This document shows, in pieces, positions 8,098-16,437 of a stretch of 51,204 nt of DNA. Under the pieces are notes generated by a model. That model searched no databases, was not told the origin of the DNA, and saw only the letters and a program-made list of their open reading frames with translations. The stretch covers positions 1 to 51,204 of the forward strand of contig DVMC01000141.1 in NCBI GenBank assembly GCA_018715165.1, in the 5' to 3' direction. This stretch comes from Limiplasma pullistercoris (GTDB lineage Bacteria; Bacillota; Clostridia; Christensenellales; Aristaeellaceae). The stretch's first letter is position 1. Each line of letters starts with the position of its first letter. Made by a program: the position numbers and the translations under genes.

Positions 8098-8160
8098 TTG
8101 ATTTTCCCGTATTTTCCCTGTACAATATGCTTGATGCAGGGGGGATGTATACCCTCTGCA
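8098..8160 (+). promoter_or_regulatory. Promoter and 5' hairpin for the PG-binding lipoprotein
   Basis: TTGATT (8098-8103), a 17-base spacer and TACAAT (8121-8126) form a good sigma-A promoter. Just after the expected start of transcription, TGCAG (8135-8139) plus following Gs pair with CCC and CTGCA (8152-8160) to form a 9-bp stem with an AU-rich loop. The hairpin is at the very 5' end of the message, where it may stabilise the mRNA; it lacks a U-tract and is not a terminator. Confidence 0.75.
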
Positions 8161-8212
8161 TAGGTGTAAGAGGTTTGTAACATTTCCTTTTCGACTTCCT
8201 TGAGGAAACGGA

Positions 8213-9946
8213 GTGTTGATTGTGAAGCATCCCCATGCCACAGACAGGAGCCGCCATGCGCGGCTGAAGCGGGCGGCTGTCGCGGCGCTGCTGCTTGCCG
8301 CCTGTGTGGTGCTGAGCGCCTGCTATATGGAACCCGACCGCGTTGTGGACAGCAACAATGGGCTGACCGTGGGCGACGGCGGGCAGACCTTTGATACCGT
8401 CGTGACGCCTACGCCCAGCGTAACGCCCACCCCCACCCCGGCGCCCACCAGCAACGAGGTGGACTGGAGCGCGTGGGATTTCGGAAACGACACGGCGACC
8501 AACCCGCCCAGCAACGTCAGCCCCACCAACGCCCCCATCAGCGGCGCGACCAGCGCTCCGCAGATCGGTACGGCTACGTTGCCGCCCACCACACCGCCCA
8601 CCAATGCGCCCAGCGTCACGGCTACGCCGTCGAGCACCTCGTCCGGCAGCAGCACGCTCAAGATGGGGTCCACCGGTAGCGACGTCAAGCGCCTGCAGCA
8701 GCGGCTCAAGGACCTGGGCTATCTGACCGGCAGCGCGGATGGCGACTTCGGCGCGGCCACCGAGCAGGCGGTGCGCGATTTCCAGGCCGCCAACGGTCTT
8801 TCCGTGGACGGCAAGGCCGGTACCCGTACCATTGAGAAGCTGTATTCCAGCAGCGCCAAGAAAAAGACCACCAGCTCTTCCAGCAGCTCCAGCTCATCGA
8901 GTTCGTCCAGTTCTTCCAGCAGCTCTTCGAGCAGCTCTTCCACCAGCTCGTCCTACACCAACGGCAAGACGGACATCTATCTGCAGCTGGGCTCCTCCGG
9001 CTCCCAGGTCAAGATCCTGCAAAACCGGCTGATCGTGCTGGGCTACCTCAGCGGCACCGCTGACGGCGAGTTTGCCGAGACCACCCAGGCCGCGGTCATC
9101 GCCTTCCAGGAGCGCAACTCCATCTACGCCGACGGCATCGCCGGCCCCACGACGCTGACCAAGCTGTATTCCGAGTCCGCGAAAAAGGCTTCCAGCGTGG
9201 TTGGACATCTCGGTTCGCTCAAGGAGGGCAACACCGGCAGCGCGGTCCGCTCCCTGCAGCAGAACCTCAAGACGCTGGGCTATTACACCGGCAGCGTGGA
9301 TGGCGACTACGGCAGCGGCACCACCGCCGCGGTCACGGCCTTCCAGCAGGCCAGCGGCCTCAAGGCGGACGGCATCGCAGGCAAGGCCACGCTCAACGCC
9401 ATCTATTCCGCCCTCAACGGCGGCTCCTCCGGCGGCTCATCCTCCGGCAGCAGCTCCAGCCCCGATAACTACGGCAAAACCGCTTCGTCCAACGGCTATA
9501 CCACCATCACCACGGGCTCCAGCTCGACCAACGTGACGGCGCTGCAAAGCGCTTTGCAGGCTACCGGCTACTACAGCGGCAGCGTGGACGGCGCCTATGG
9601 CAGCGGCACCGAGGCGGCCGTGGAGGCGTACCAGCGTGCGGCGGGCCTGCGCGTGACCGGCATGGCCGGCCCCACCACGCAGCGCCTGCTCTATGGCGGC
9701 ACGTCCGAAAGCGGCAGCTATTCCAAGCTGGAGGTGGGCTCCACCGGCAGCGCGGTCAAGCGGCTGCAATACGCTCTCTACGAGCTGAAGTACTATGACG
9801 GCGATATCTCCGGCACCTACGACACCGTGACGGAAAACGCGGTCATGATCTTCCAGGAGCTCAACGGCCTGTCCATCGACGGCGTGGCCGGACAGCAGAC
9901 GCAGCAAAAGCTGTTCTCCAGCAATGCAGTGCCCTGCAGCATCTGA
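8213..9946 (+). CDS. Lipoprotein with five peptidoglycan-binding repeats
   Basis: A surface protein of about 577 residues. It has a basic N-terminus, a hydrophobic segment and a lipobox VLSAC with the lipidated Cys at residue 37, then a Pro/Thr/Asn-rich linker. Five PG_binding_1 domains follow at roughly 148-212, 254-316, 334-398, 428-490 and 503-568; each carries the LQ..L..LGY...G..DG.(F/Y)G..T..AV..FQ..NGL..DG.AG pattern. A run of more than 20 serines (about 221-247), written with mixed serine codons, separates the first two. No catalytic domain is present, so it is probably a wall-tethering or scaffolding protein. The start is uncertain: GTG at 8213 (after GAGG) or GTG at 8222 (8 bases after GGAG). 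It has its own promoter and terminator. Confidence 0.88.
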   Translation: MLIVKHPHATDRSRHARLKRAAVAALLLAACVVLSACYMEPDRVVDSNNGLTVGDGGQTFDTVVTPTPSVTPTPTPAPTSNEVDWSAWDFGNDTATNPPSNVSPTNAPISGATSAPQIGTATLPPTTPPTNAPSVTATPSSTSSGSSTLKMGSTGSDVKRLQQRLKDLGYLTGSADGDFGAATEQAVRDFQAANGLSVDGKAGTRTIEKLYSSSAKKKTTSSSSSSSSSSSSSSSSSSSSSSSTSSSYTNGKTDIYLQLGSSGSQVKILQNRLIVLGYLSGTADGEFAETTQAAVIAFQERNSIYADGIAGPTTLTKLYSESAKKASSVVGHLGSLKEGNTGSAVRSLQQNLKTLGYYTGSVDGDYGSGTTAAVTAFQQASGLKADGIAGKATLNAIYSALNGGSSGGSSSGSSSSPDNYGKTASSNGYTTITTGSSSTNVTALQSALQATGYYSGSVDGAYGSGTEAAVEAYQRAAGLRVTGMAGPTTQRLLYGGTSESGSYSKLEVGSTGSAVKRLQYALYELKYYDGDISGTYDTVTENAVMIFQELNGLSIDGVAGQQTQQKLFSSNAVPCSI

Positions 9947-9992
9947 TATTTTGCGATCAGGGCGTGCAAAGATGCGATACCAACCAGCGGCA

Positions 9993-10036
9993 GACCGCCG
10001 CCCCGCACAAGAGGAAGCGGGGTGGCGGTCCCTTTT
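9993..10036 (+). terminator. Terminator after the PG-binding lipoprotein gene
   Basis: GACCGCCGCCCCGC (9993-10006) pairs with GCGGGGTGGCGGTC (10017-10030), a 14-bp stem with one G-U pair and a 10-base loop. It is followed by CCTTTTCTT. Confidence 0.92.
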
Positions 10037-10093
10037 CTTATATGAAGAAGCTGTAAACTTTGTGTCATCGTGCCTTGCGGACCCGCGCTAGTT

Positions 10094-10122
10094 TTGACGC
10101 ACAGGTGCCTGTGTGCTATAAT
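10094..10122 (+). promoter_or_regulatory. Strong promoter with internal operator-like inverted repeat
   Basis: TTGACG (10094-10099), a 17-base spacer and consensus TATAAT (10117-10122) with an extended TGC before it. Inside the spacer, CACAGG (10100-10105) and CCTGTG (10108-10113) form a perfect inverted repeat with a two-base centre. A protein bound there would block RNA polymerase, so a repressor is plausible. It likely drives the DUF624 gene and the series downstream. Confidence 0.8.
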
Positions 10123-10158
10123 GCATGCTGTATCCCTATGCTTGACGGAGGAAGCAAC

Positions 10159-11148
10159 ATGTTTGGAAAGATGATGAACCGCTATTACTACGGAAAAAGC
10201 GGCAAAGGCGATTACACCAAGGAAGATCTTCCCCAGACGCGCTGGCAGCTGTTTTGGGAAATGCTGCGCGTGCGCCTGTCCGGACTGGTGCGGCTGAATT
10301 TGATGTACGCGGTCGCATGGCTTCCGGCCATCTTTGTGATCGGACGGGGGCTTCTATTGTGGTATGCGGGTCTGGCCAACCTGGCCGACGCGCAGATGCA
10401 GCTGGAGGCCGGCGAAATCACCGCGGAGACCTTGGCGGGGCTGACGCAGAGCTACTCCCAGGGCGTGAGCGCCGTGATCGTCCAGACGCTGCTGTTCCTG
10501 GTGCCGTGCCTGGCGCTCACGGGTCCGTTTACGACGGGCGTGGCCTATGTCACGCGCAACTGGGCGCGCGACGAGCATGCTTTCATCTGGTCTGATTTTA
10601 TCGATGCGGTCAAGGGCAACTGGAAATACGGCCTGCTGACGGGTTTCATCACGGGCCTGATGCCGCTGCTGATGTACGTATGCGTCACGTTCTATGGTGA
10701 AATGGCCGGCTCCAACCTGCTGTTCATGATCCCACAGGTCATCTGCATTGTAGTGGGGAGCATGTGGCTGTGCTCGCTGATGTACATCTATCCGCAGATC
10801 GTCACCTACAAGCTCAACTACCGCAACGTGGTGCGAAACAGCCTGATCATGACCATCGGCCGCCTGCCCATGACCGTGGGGCTAAAGCTGCTGTCGCTGC
10901 TCCCCTGGGCGATTGCGGCGCTCATTTCGCTCTTTACGCCTTATATGCAGTATGCCATGCTGGGGCTTGCGGCCTATTACATCGTCATCGGTTTCAGCCT
11001 GAGCCGCTTTGTTGGGGCCAGCTATGCCAACGCGGTGTTCGACCGCTACATCAATCCCAACATCGAGGGCGTGCAGGTGGGCCGCGGCCTGTACAATGCA
11101 GAGGATGACGAGGATGACGAGGACGGCGGCGAGGAAGCCGGCGAATGA
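10159..11148 (+). CDS. DUF624 (YesL-like) membrane protein
   Basis: A 329-residue integral membrane protein. About six hydrophobic helices are visible, starting near residue 48 (YAVAWLPAIFVIG) and ending near 300. The GPFTTGVAYVTRNWARDEHAF segment followed by DF..AVKGNWK is the DUF624 signature seen in YesL-type proteins. Those often sit beside carbohydrate transport genes, but their biochemical function is unknown. The C-terminus is strongly acidic (EDDEDDEDGGEE), which is unusual. The start is the ATG six bases after GGAGGA; upstream in-frame codons overlap the promoter and are rejected. It heads a closely spaced series of eight same-strand genes. Confidence 0.8.
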   Translation: MFGKMMNRYYYGKSGKGDYTKEDLPQTRWQLFWEMLRVRLSGLVRLNLMYAVAWLPAIFVIGRGLLLWYAGLANLADAQMQLEAGEITAETLAGLTQSYSQGVSAVIVQTLLFLVPCLALTGPFTTGVAYVTRNWARDEHAFIWSDFIDAVKGNWKYGLLTGFITGLMPLLMYVCVTFYGEMAGSNLLFMIPQVICIVVGSMWLCSLMYIYPQIVTYKLNYRNVVRNSLIMTIGRLPMTVGLKLLSLLPWAIAALISLFTPYMQYAMLGLAAYYIVIGFSLSRFVGASYANAVFDRYINPNIEGVQVGRGLYNAEDDEDDEDGGEEAGE

Positions 11149-11194
11149 GGAACGCGCCTTTGTCACAACCTACCCAGGCAAGGGAGGGAAGGAC

Positions 11195-11401
11195 ATGGGC
11201 AAAAAGGATGAACTGTTGACCGGAGCCGTCCGCCGCAGCGCGCTGACCCGCCTGACCCGGGAGGAGCGCATGAAGTATGAGCTGGCGCGCGAGCTGGGCC
11301 TGCTGGACCGCGTGCGCGAGGTGGGCTGGGCGGGCCTGAGCGCCAAGGAAACGGGGCGCATCGGCGGGCTCATCGGCCAAAGCCGCAGACGAAAGCCTTA
11401 G
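11195..11401 (+). CDS. Small acid-soluble spore protein, alpha/beta type
   Basis: A 68-residue basic protein. The motif KYELARELGLLDRVREVGW followed by GLSAKETGRIGGLIG matches the divergent alpha/beta-type SASP group of clostridia. Such proteins coat and protect DNA in the spore core and are cleaved by the GPR protease at a Glu-hydrophobic-Ala-x-Glu site, visible here as ELARE. Start is fixed by GGGAGGGAAGGA upstream. It lies 46 bases after the DUF624 gene and 18 before the methyltransferase. Its presence argues for an endospore-forming organism or recent descendant. A forespore (sigma-G) promoter is expected for this family, but I could not identify one in the short gap. Confidence 0.78.
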   Translation: MGKKDELLTGAVRRSALTRLTREERMKYELARELGLLDRVREVGWAGLSAKETGRIGGLIGQSRRRKP

Positions 11402-11419
11402 AAGGAGCGACATACACGC

Positions 11420-12217
11420 ATGTACACCGCATTTGCATCCGTATACGACAGGCTCATGGCCGATGTGGATTACCTGGCCTGGGCACGGTTCTATCACGAG
11501 CTGATGGAGCGCTACGGCGTTCCCCGAGGAAAGGTATGCGAATGCGCGTGCGGCACGGGCAGCATCACCATCGCGTTGAGCAAGATGGGCTATCAGATGA
11601 CCGGCGTGGATATCTCCCCCGACATGTTGTTCGAGGCATCGCAGAAGGCGCGCCGCACTGGCGCGATGATTCCCTTCGTGAGGCAGGACATGCGCCGGCT
11701 GCATCTGCACCGGTGCATGGACGCCGTTTTGTGCACCAACGACGGCCTGAACTACCTCAAGGACGCCAGCGAGCTGACGGATTTCTTCCGCGCGGCGTTT
11801 TTGAGCGTGCGCGAGGGTGGCGCGCTGTTTGTGGACCTGAGCACGCCCTATAAGCTGGAACACGTGCTGGGTAATCACTTCATCGGGGACGAAACCCCGG
11901 AGATCGCCTATCTATGGCAGAACCGCTACAACCGTGCGCAGGAATACGTGGATCTGAACCTGGCCATCTTTGTGCGGCAGAAGGACGAGACCTATCTGCG
12001 CATCGGCGAGCAGCAGCGGCAGTACGCGCACAGCGCCCAGCTGCTGACCGAGCTGATGGAGGCTGTGGGCTTTACCGACATCCGCCTCTACGGCGATAAA
12101 AAGCTCTCCCCGCCGGACCCGCATGCCGTGCGCTGGTTCCTGGCGGCGCGCAAGCCGCTGACCGAGGAGGCGCCGCCCACCGTGGGCGAACGCATGACCG
12201 AGGTGCCCGAAGCCTGA
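11420..12217 (+). CDS. Class I SAM-dependent methyltransferase
   Basis: A 265-residue Rossmann-fold methyltransferase. Motif I reads CECACGTGSIT near residues 39-49. The acidic residue ending beta-2 is in TGVDISPDML, and the motif after it is VRQDMRRL. The closest general type is the small-molecule methyltransferase group annotated Methyltransf_25 or YqeM-like; the target cannot be predicted. The proline-rich C-terminal tail (EEAPPTVGER) is probably disordered. GGAG lies about 12 bases before the ATG, a slightly long spacing. The stop codon lies 26 bases before the Hsp33 start. Family assignment is firm; function is unknown. Confidence 0.85.
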   Translation: MYTAFASVYDRLMADVDYLAWARFYHELMERYGVPRGKVCECACGTGSITIALSKMGYQMTGVDISPDMLFEASQKARRTGAMIPFVRQDMRRLHLHRCMDAVLCTNDGLNYLKDASELTDFFRAAFLSVREGGALFVDLSTPYKLEHVLGNHFIGDETPEIAYLWQNRYNRAQEYVDLNLAIFVRQKDETYLRIGEQQRQYAHSAQLLTELMEAVGFTDIRLYGDKKLSPPDPHAVRWFLAARKPLTEEAPPTVGERMTEVPEA

Positions 12218-12243
12218 TGGACATACGGAAGAAGGAAACGCAT

Positions 12244-13128
12244 ATGGAACAAATGGATGAACTGCTGCATATTACCCTGATGGACGGCATGGTGAGGGGC
12301 CTGCTGCTCACCGCCACCCGCACCGTGGCCGAGGCGGCGGCCATTCATCTGACCAGCCCGGTGGCTACGGCCGCACTGGGCCGGACGCTGATGGGCACCG
12401 CCATGATGGGCGCGATGCTCAAGGCAGATCAGGCGAGCGTGACCGTGACCATCGACGGCGGAGGGCCGCTGGGCCGCATTGTCTGCGTGGCGGACCGCGA
12501 CAGCGTGCGCGGCTGCGTGGACGTACCCAAGCTGGAAATGCCCCTCAAGCCCAACGGCAAGCTGGACGTGGGGCGCGCGGTGGGGCGTGAGGGGCGCATG
12601 AGCGTGGTGCGCGACATGGGCATGAAAAGCCCCTACGTGGGTCAGGTGCCCCTGGTATCGGGCGAAATCGCCGAGGATTTCGCCAATTACTACGTCGTCA
12701 GCGAGCAGACGCCCACGTTGCAAAGCTTGGGCGTGCTGGTCAGCGGCGAGGTGGTGCTTTCGGCGGGCGGCGTGCTTTTGCAGCCCATGCCGGGCTGCAC
12801 GGACGAGATCATCAGCCAGCTGGAGCTGCGCAGCCCGCTGATGGCCGATGTGAGCCGCGAGCTGTGCCACGAGCCCATGGAGTCGCTCATGGCCAAGTGG
12901 TTTGAGGGCCTCCGGCCCGTGGTGCTTGCGCGGACGCCCCTGTGCTACCGGTGCAACTGCTCGCGTTCGCGCATGGAAAAGGCGCTCATTGCCATGGGCC
13001 GCGAGGAGCTGGGCCGCATGATTCAGGATGAGCAGGACGGTGCGGAGCTGACCTGCCATTTCTGCAAAAAGACCGAGCGCTTCACCCAGCAGGACCTGCT
13101 GCGCCTGCTCAACCAGGCGCAGGCATGA
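12244..13128 (+). CDS. hslO: Hsp33 redox-regulated holdase chaperone
   Basis: A 294-residue Hsp33 protein. In this family an N-terminal substrate-binding domain is held inactive by a C-terminal zinc site; oxidation of its four cysteines releases zinc and activates holdase function in the cytoplasm. All four cysteines are visible: a CNC pair near residue 236-238 (YRCNCSRSRMEKAL) and CHFC near 271-274. The N-terminal region shows the family TVTIDGGGPLGRI and GQVPLVSGEIAEDF signatures. The start chosen has GAAGGAAA upstream; an ATG 27 bases earlier overlaps the methyltransferase stop and lacks a ribosome site. Length is normal. The assignment is secure. Confidence 0.96.
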   Translation: MEQMDELLHITLMDGMVRGLLLTATRTVAEAAAIHLTSPVATAALGRTLMGTAMMGAMLKADQASVTVTIDGGGPLGRIVCVADRDSVRGCVDVPKLEMPLKPNGKLDVGRAVGREGRMSVVRDMGMKSPYVGQVPLVSGEIAEDFANYYVVSEQTPTLQSLGVLVSGEVVLSAGGVLLQPMPGCTDEIISQLELRSPLMADVSRELCHEPMESLMAKWFEGLRPVVLARTPLCYRCNCSRSRMEKALIAMGREELGRMIQDEQDGAELTCHFCKKTERFTQQDLLRLLNQAQA

Positions 13129-13139
13129 GCATTCGGCTT

Positions 13140-13159
13140 GCCCCGCGGAAATGCGGGGC
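13140..13159 (+). other. Intercistronic hairpin
   Basis: GCCCCGC (13140-13146) and GCGGGGC (13153-13159) form a perfect 7-bp stem with a GGAAAT loop between hslO and the TPR gene, directly before the GAGAGGA ribosome site. There is no U-tract, so it is more likely to affect mRNA stability or translation than to terminate. Confidence 0.5.
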
Positions 13160-13171
13160 GGAGAGGAAGCT

Positions 13172-14854
13172 ATGACCAGCATCCACATGGATACGTTTCA
13201 GCGCCCGGCGCCCTACTGGCTGCGGCGGGCGGAAAAATGCAAGCAGGCGGGCGACCTGCGCCGCGCGGCGGTACTGGAGCGCCATGCCGCCCGCACCGAT
13301 CCCGGCTACGCCGCCGGACCGGCTAGCTATGCTCTCACCCTCAGGCAGCTGCACTGCTATGAGGCCAGCAACCGCGAGGCGTTTGCGGCCCTGGCGTATG
13401 ATCCCTCGCGCGTGGCGCTCTACGGGCTGATCGGCCAGAACATGATCGCCCTGGGCCACCGGCAGGAGGGGCTGGACGCCTTTTCGCTGTATTTCAACGC
13501 GCCGGACGGCGGACAGACCGTTCCCGCGCCGTGGGACGGCGACGTGTACGAAATGGAGGAAGCCTACTGGGAGGCCCCTGTCAAGCGGCGTGCCCGGCTG
13601 AACGGGCTGATGCACATGATTTTGTCCCGCATGGCGCGCGGCGATATGGAGGGCGCGGCCCGTGCCCTCCAGCGGGCCCGACGGGCCCCCTTTCAGGCGC
13701 CCTATGCCCGCCGCGACGAGCTGGCCGCCCTGTGGCACGAGCGCGCCGGTAGGCCGCAGGAGGCCCTCCGGTATGTGCGCCGCGCCCTTCGCCTGCGTCC
13801 GTATGACGCGCAGCTGGCCGCTTCGGCGGCATGCCTGCTGGGCAGGCTGGGTAGGGCGGCGGAGGCGGCTTCGGCGCTGATCCGTGCCGCCGTGTGCGCC
13901 GTGACGCCGGCGGATGAGCTGCTGGTATGCCTGGCCTCCGAGCAGCTGGGGGCGCATGAGGCCGCGCGGGCCATGCTCACGCGCAGCCTGAAGCGGTGCT
14001 CAGACCGCTATCCCGTGCTGTATGACCTGGCGGTGTGCCTGCTCAAGCTGGGCAGGCTGGAGGAAGCCAGCCGGTACATCCACCTGTGCCGCGAGCTGGA
14101 CCCAGACGACGTGCCCGGCGAGGTGCTCTTCAACCGTGTGATGGAGATGGAAAATCGCGACCTGACCCCCGACGGGGTCCGGGCCGAGGCCGCGGGCGTG
14201 TCCTACTACGGCTCGCTCACAGAAGACGAGCTGAACCGATGCCTCAGGCCCGTTACCCAGGCCGTGCGGGAAGGCCCCGCCGCGCTGGCTGCCGCCATGG
14301 CTGCGGACGCCAAGCTGCGGGCGCGGTTCCTCTATATGCTGGCCCTGCCTACGGACTGGCCCGCGAAGCTGCTCCCTTCCGTGTGTGCGGCCATGCCGCC
14401 GGAGGAGGCGCAGCGCCTGCTCCGGCAGGTGCTGCTGGCCGACCCGCGCGGATCGCTGACCAAGCGGGTGGCCATGGCGATGCTTGCTTCCATGGGCGCG
14501 CCCGCGCCCTATGCCGTGTGGCAGGACGGCCGGCTGGGCTATGTGGACCCCGCCCAGCCCCCGCCGCCTGCGGCGAGCTTCTATCAGCGCATGATCACCC
14601 GATGCCTCAATCGCGCGGCCGCGCTCGCGCAGGACGTCGGATTCATGCCGTGGGCGCTTTCACGGGTCCGGCGGATGAGCGAGGATGAGCGCTTTCGTCT
14701 GATCGCGGACCGCTGGAAGGTATGGCCGCTGGCGATGAGCGTCCGGTACCGCTGCGAAAGCGGACTCCCGCCCCAGCGCATCTATGCGGAACGCCTGAAC
14801 ATGCACGCAAGACGCGGCCTGAAAAGGGCCTTGCATATTCTGCGCGGCCTGTAA
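13172..14854 (+). CDS. Tetratricopeptide-repeat protein, unknown role
   Basis: About 560 residues, rich in Ala, Arg and Leu, with helix-turn-helix repeats of the TPR type. Clear examples are ERAGRPQEALRYVRRALRLR near residue 190 and LLKLGRLEEASRYIHLCREL near 290, where the G..EEA...... pattern is plain. No signal peptide or membrane segment is visible, so it should be cytoplasmic. The C-terminal part (YGSLTEDELNRCLRPVTQAV onward) does not resemble TPRs and I do not recognise it. The start is the ATG after GAGAGGAAG; an earlier in-frame ATG at 13151 lies inside the hairpin. It is followed after 14 bases by the HEAT-like gene, suggesting a functional pair. TPR proteins are usually scaffolds. 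Confidence 0.7.
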   Translation: MTSIHMDTFQRPAPYWLRRAEKCKQAGDLRRAAVLERHAARTDPGYAAGPASYALTLRQLHCYEASNREAFAALAYDPSRVALYGLIGQNMIALGHRQEGLDAFSLYFNAPDGGQTVPAPWDGDVYEMEEAYWEAPVKRRARLNGLMHMILSRMARGDMEGAARALQRARRAPFQAPYARRDELAALWHERAGRPQEALRYVRRALRLRPYDAQLAASAACLLGRLGRAAEAASALIRAAVCAVTPADELLVCLASEQLGAHEAARAMLTRSLKRCSDRYPVLYDLAVCLLKLGRLEEASRYIHLCRELDPDDVPGEVLFNRVMEMENRDLTPDGVRAEAAGVSYYGSLTEDELNRCLRPVTQAVREGPAALAAAMAADAKLRARFLYMLALPTDWPAKLLPSVCAAMPPEEAQRLLRQVLLADPRGSLTKRVAMAMLASMGAPAPYAVWQDGRLGYVDPAQPPPPAASFYQRMITRCLNRAAALAQDVGFMPWALSRVRRMSEDERFRLIADRWKVWPLAMSVRYRCESGLPPQRIYAERLNMHARRGLKRALHILRGL

Positions 14855-14868
14855 GGAGGAGGATACAC

Positions 14869-15699
14869 ATGACCATCATCGATTTTGACGCCCGGTTTAC
14901 CGAGGTTTTGAACAAATGGATTGAGGAAAACCGCCACCGCTTCCGCCGTCCGGAGGATATGGAGGACGAGGTGCCCGACGTGTACCTGCGCTGGCTCAAC
15001 ACCCCCGCCGACTGGCTGGAGGGCAGTGCGCCGGGCGAATACTTCGACCGCTTTTCCGACAGCGCGCAGCTGTGCGAACTGCTCTGCGGATACATCAAAG
15101 AAGGCGTTCCCGTACCCGATCCCCTGCTGGACCGGCTGGCGGAGCTGGGCGACGAGGCGGCGCTGATGGCGCTGGTCAAGGACAAGACCGCTCCCTGCGA
15201 GGCGCGCATGGATGGCATTGAGCTGCTTAGGCAGATCGAGAGCACCTTGCCGATGGTGGACTTCATCCGCTGGCAGGTGGAGCGCGACGACGAGGACGAC
15301 ATCCTGGACAACGCTTTGGAAAGCCTGCGCCAGATGGGCGAGGGCGTGCGCGGGCCGGCAAAGGTGGCTTTCCTGGCCGCTGGGCCGGAGGGCAAGGAGG
15401 CGCTTTTGGATGTGCTGGCGGACTATCCCGGCGACGAGGATGTATTCCGCTTCGCCCTGGAACAGTTTAAGGCCACCAAGGACAAGCGCGCCCTCTACGC
15501 CGGCTACCTGGCCAAGCTGGACGACGATCACGCGCTGGAGGCCCTGCTGGACGTGGCCGAGGGCGACGACGTGACCTACACCGACTTTATCGAGATTCGC
15601 AGCGCCATTGAGCGCCTGGGCAGCGAGGCTCCCGTGCGCGACTGGTCGCACGACCCCACCTATCAGGCCTTCAAACGGCTGCAAAGGGCGCAGAACTGA
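14869..15699 (+). CDS. HEAT-like helical repeat protein, unknown role
   Basis: A 276-residue acidic, cytoplasmic-looking protein. From about residue 75 it consists of short repeated helical units of the type LLDRLAELGDEAALMALVKD and ALEALLDVAEGDD, suggestive of HEAT/ARM-like repeats. The N-terminal 60 residues (EDMEDEVPDVYLRWLNTPADW) are more conserved in appearance and may be a separate domain. No catalytic motif is visible. AAGGAGGAGG gives a strong ribosome site nine bases upstream. Its stop is 36 bases before the HD hydrolase gene. I do not recognise a characterised homologue; the repeat assignment is by pattern only. Confidence 0.6.
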   Translation: MTIIDFDARFTEVLNKWIEENRHRFRRPEDMEDEVPDVYLRWLNTPADWLEGSAPGEYFDRFSDSAQLCELLCGYIKEGVPVPDPLLDRLAELGDEAALMALVKDKTAPCEARMDGIELLRQIESTLPMVDFIRWQVERDDEDDILDNALESLRQMGEGVRGPAKVAFLAAGPEGKEALLDVLADYPGDEDVFRFALEQFKATKDKRALYAGYLAKLDDDHALEALLDVAEGDDVTYTDFIEIRSAIERLGSEAPVRDWSHDPTYQAFKRLQRAQN

Positions 15700-15735
15700 T
15701 CCGGTCCGTCCCCATTTTTTGCAAAGGAGGCATTC

Positions 15736-16407
15736 ATGATTACCCTTCAGGAGATCAAACAGAACGAAAGCATCAAGGCCCTGGTCCGGGCGGGCAACCG
15801 CTATCTGGAGACCCTGGGCTATACCGACCACGGCCCCCGGCATCTGGGCTATGTGAGCCGCACGGCCAGCGGTATTTTGAAAAGCCTCGGCTATAGCGAG
15901 CGCGAGGTGGAGCTGGCCGCCATTGCGGGCTGGGTACATGACGTGGGCAACAGCGTCAACCGCCATGATCACGGCCCCAACGGCGCGATTTTGCTCTTTC
16001 CCCTGCTGCGGGAAATCGGCATGGATATCGAGGACGTGATGATCATCATCACCGCCGTGGGCAACCATGAGGAGCAGAGCGGCACGGTGTCCAGCGCGGT
16101 ATCGGCCGCTTTGGCCATCGCCGACAAGTCGGACGCGCACAAAAGCCGCGTGCGCAACGGCCGCCCGGACGTGGGCGATATCCACGACCGTGTGAATTTC
16201 TCCATTCAGGAGAACAGCGTCACCGTGGACCGCAAGCACAAGATCATCCGCCAGGAGCTCAGGATGGACGAGTCCTCCAGCGTGCTGGAGTATTTGAGCA
16301 TCTATCTGCCCCGCATCCTGATGTGCGAGCAGGCGGCGGAGTTTCTGGGCCAGCATTTCGAGCTGTTCATCAACGACCGTCCGGTCAATAACCGTGCGGG
16401 CGTGTAA
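15736..16407 (+). CDS. HD-domain metal-dependent phosphohydrolase
   Basis: A 223-residue HD superfamily protein. The metal-binding pattern is complete: His in GYTDHGPRH near residue 33-38, the HD pair in AGWVHDVGNS near residue 67, further His residues in NRHDHGP, GNHEE near 112, and the distal Asp in IADKSDAHKSR near 131. The family cleaves phosphoester bonds in nucleotides or signalling molecules; the substrate here is unknown. No sensor or GGDEF domain is attached. The ribosome site AAAGGAGG lies seven bases upstream. It sits between the HEAT-like protein and the zinc-ribbon surface protein in a compact series. Confidence 0.82.
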   Translation: MITLQEIKQNESIKALVRAGNRYLETLGYTDHGPRHLGYVSRTASGILKSLGYSEREVELAAIAGWVHDVGNSVNRHDHGPNGAILLFPLLREIGMDIEDVMIIITAVGNHEEQSGTVSSAVSAALAIADKSDAHKSRVRNGRPDVGDIHDRVNFSIQENSVTVDRKHKIIRQELRMDESSSVLEYLSIYLPRILMCEQAAEFLGQHFELFINDRPVNNRAGV

Positions 16408-16437
16408 GCGGCCCGCCGCCGGAAGGAGGCATTTCAC

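Noticed and set aside
8874..8960. Serine-codon repeat considered as a minisatellite or CRISPR-like array
   Set aside because: It is a coding polyserine linker with mixed codons, in frame within the PG-binding protein; there are no spacers.
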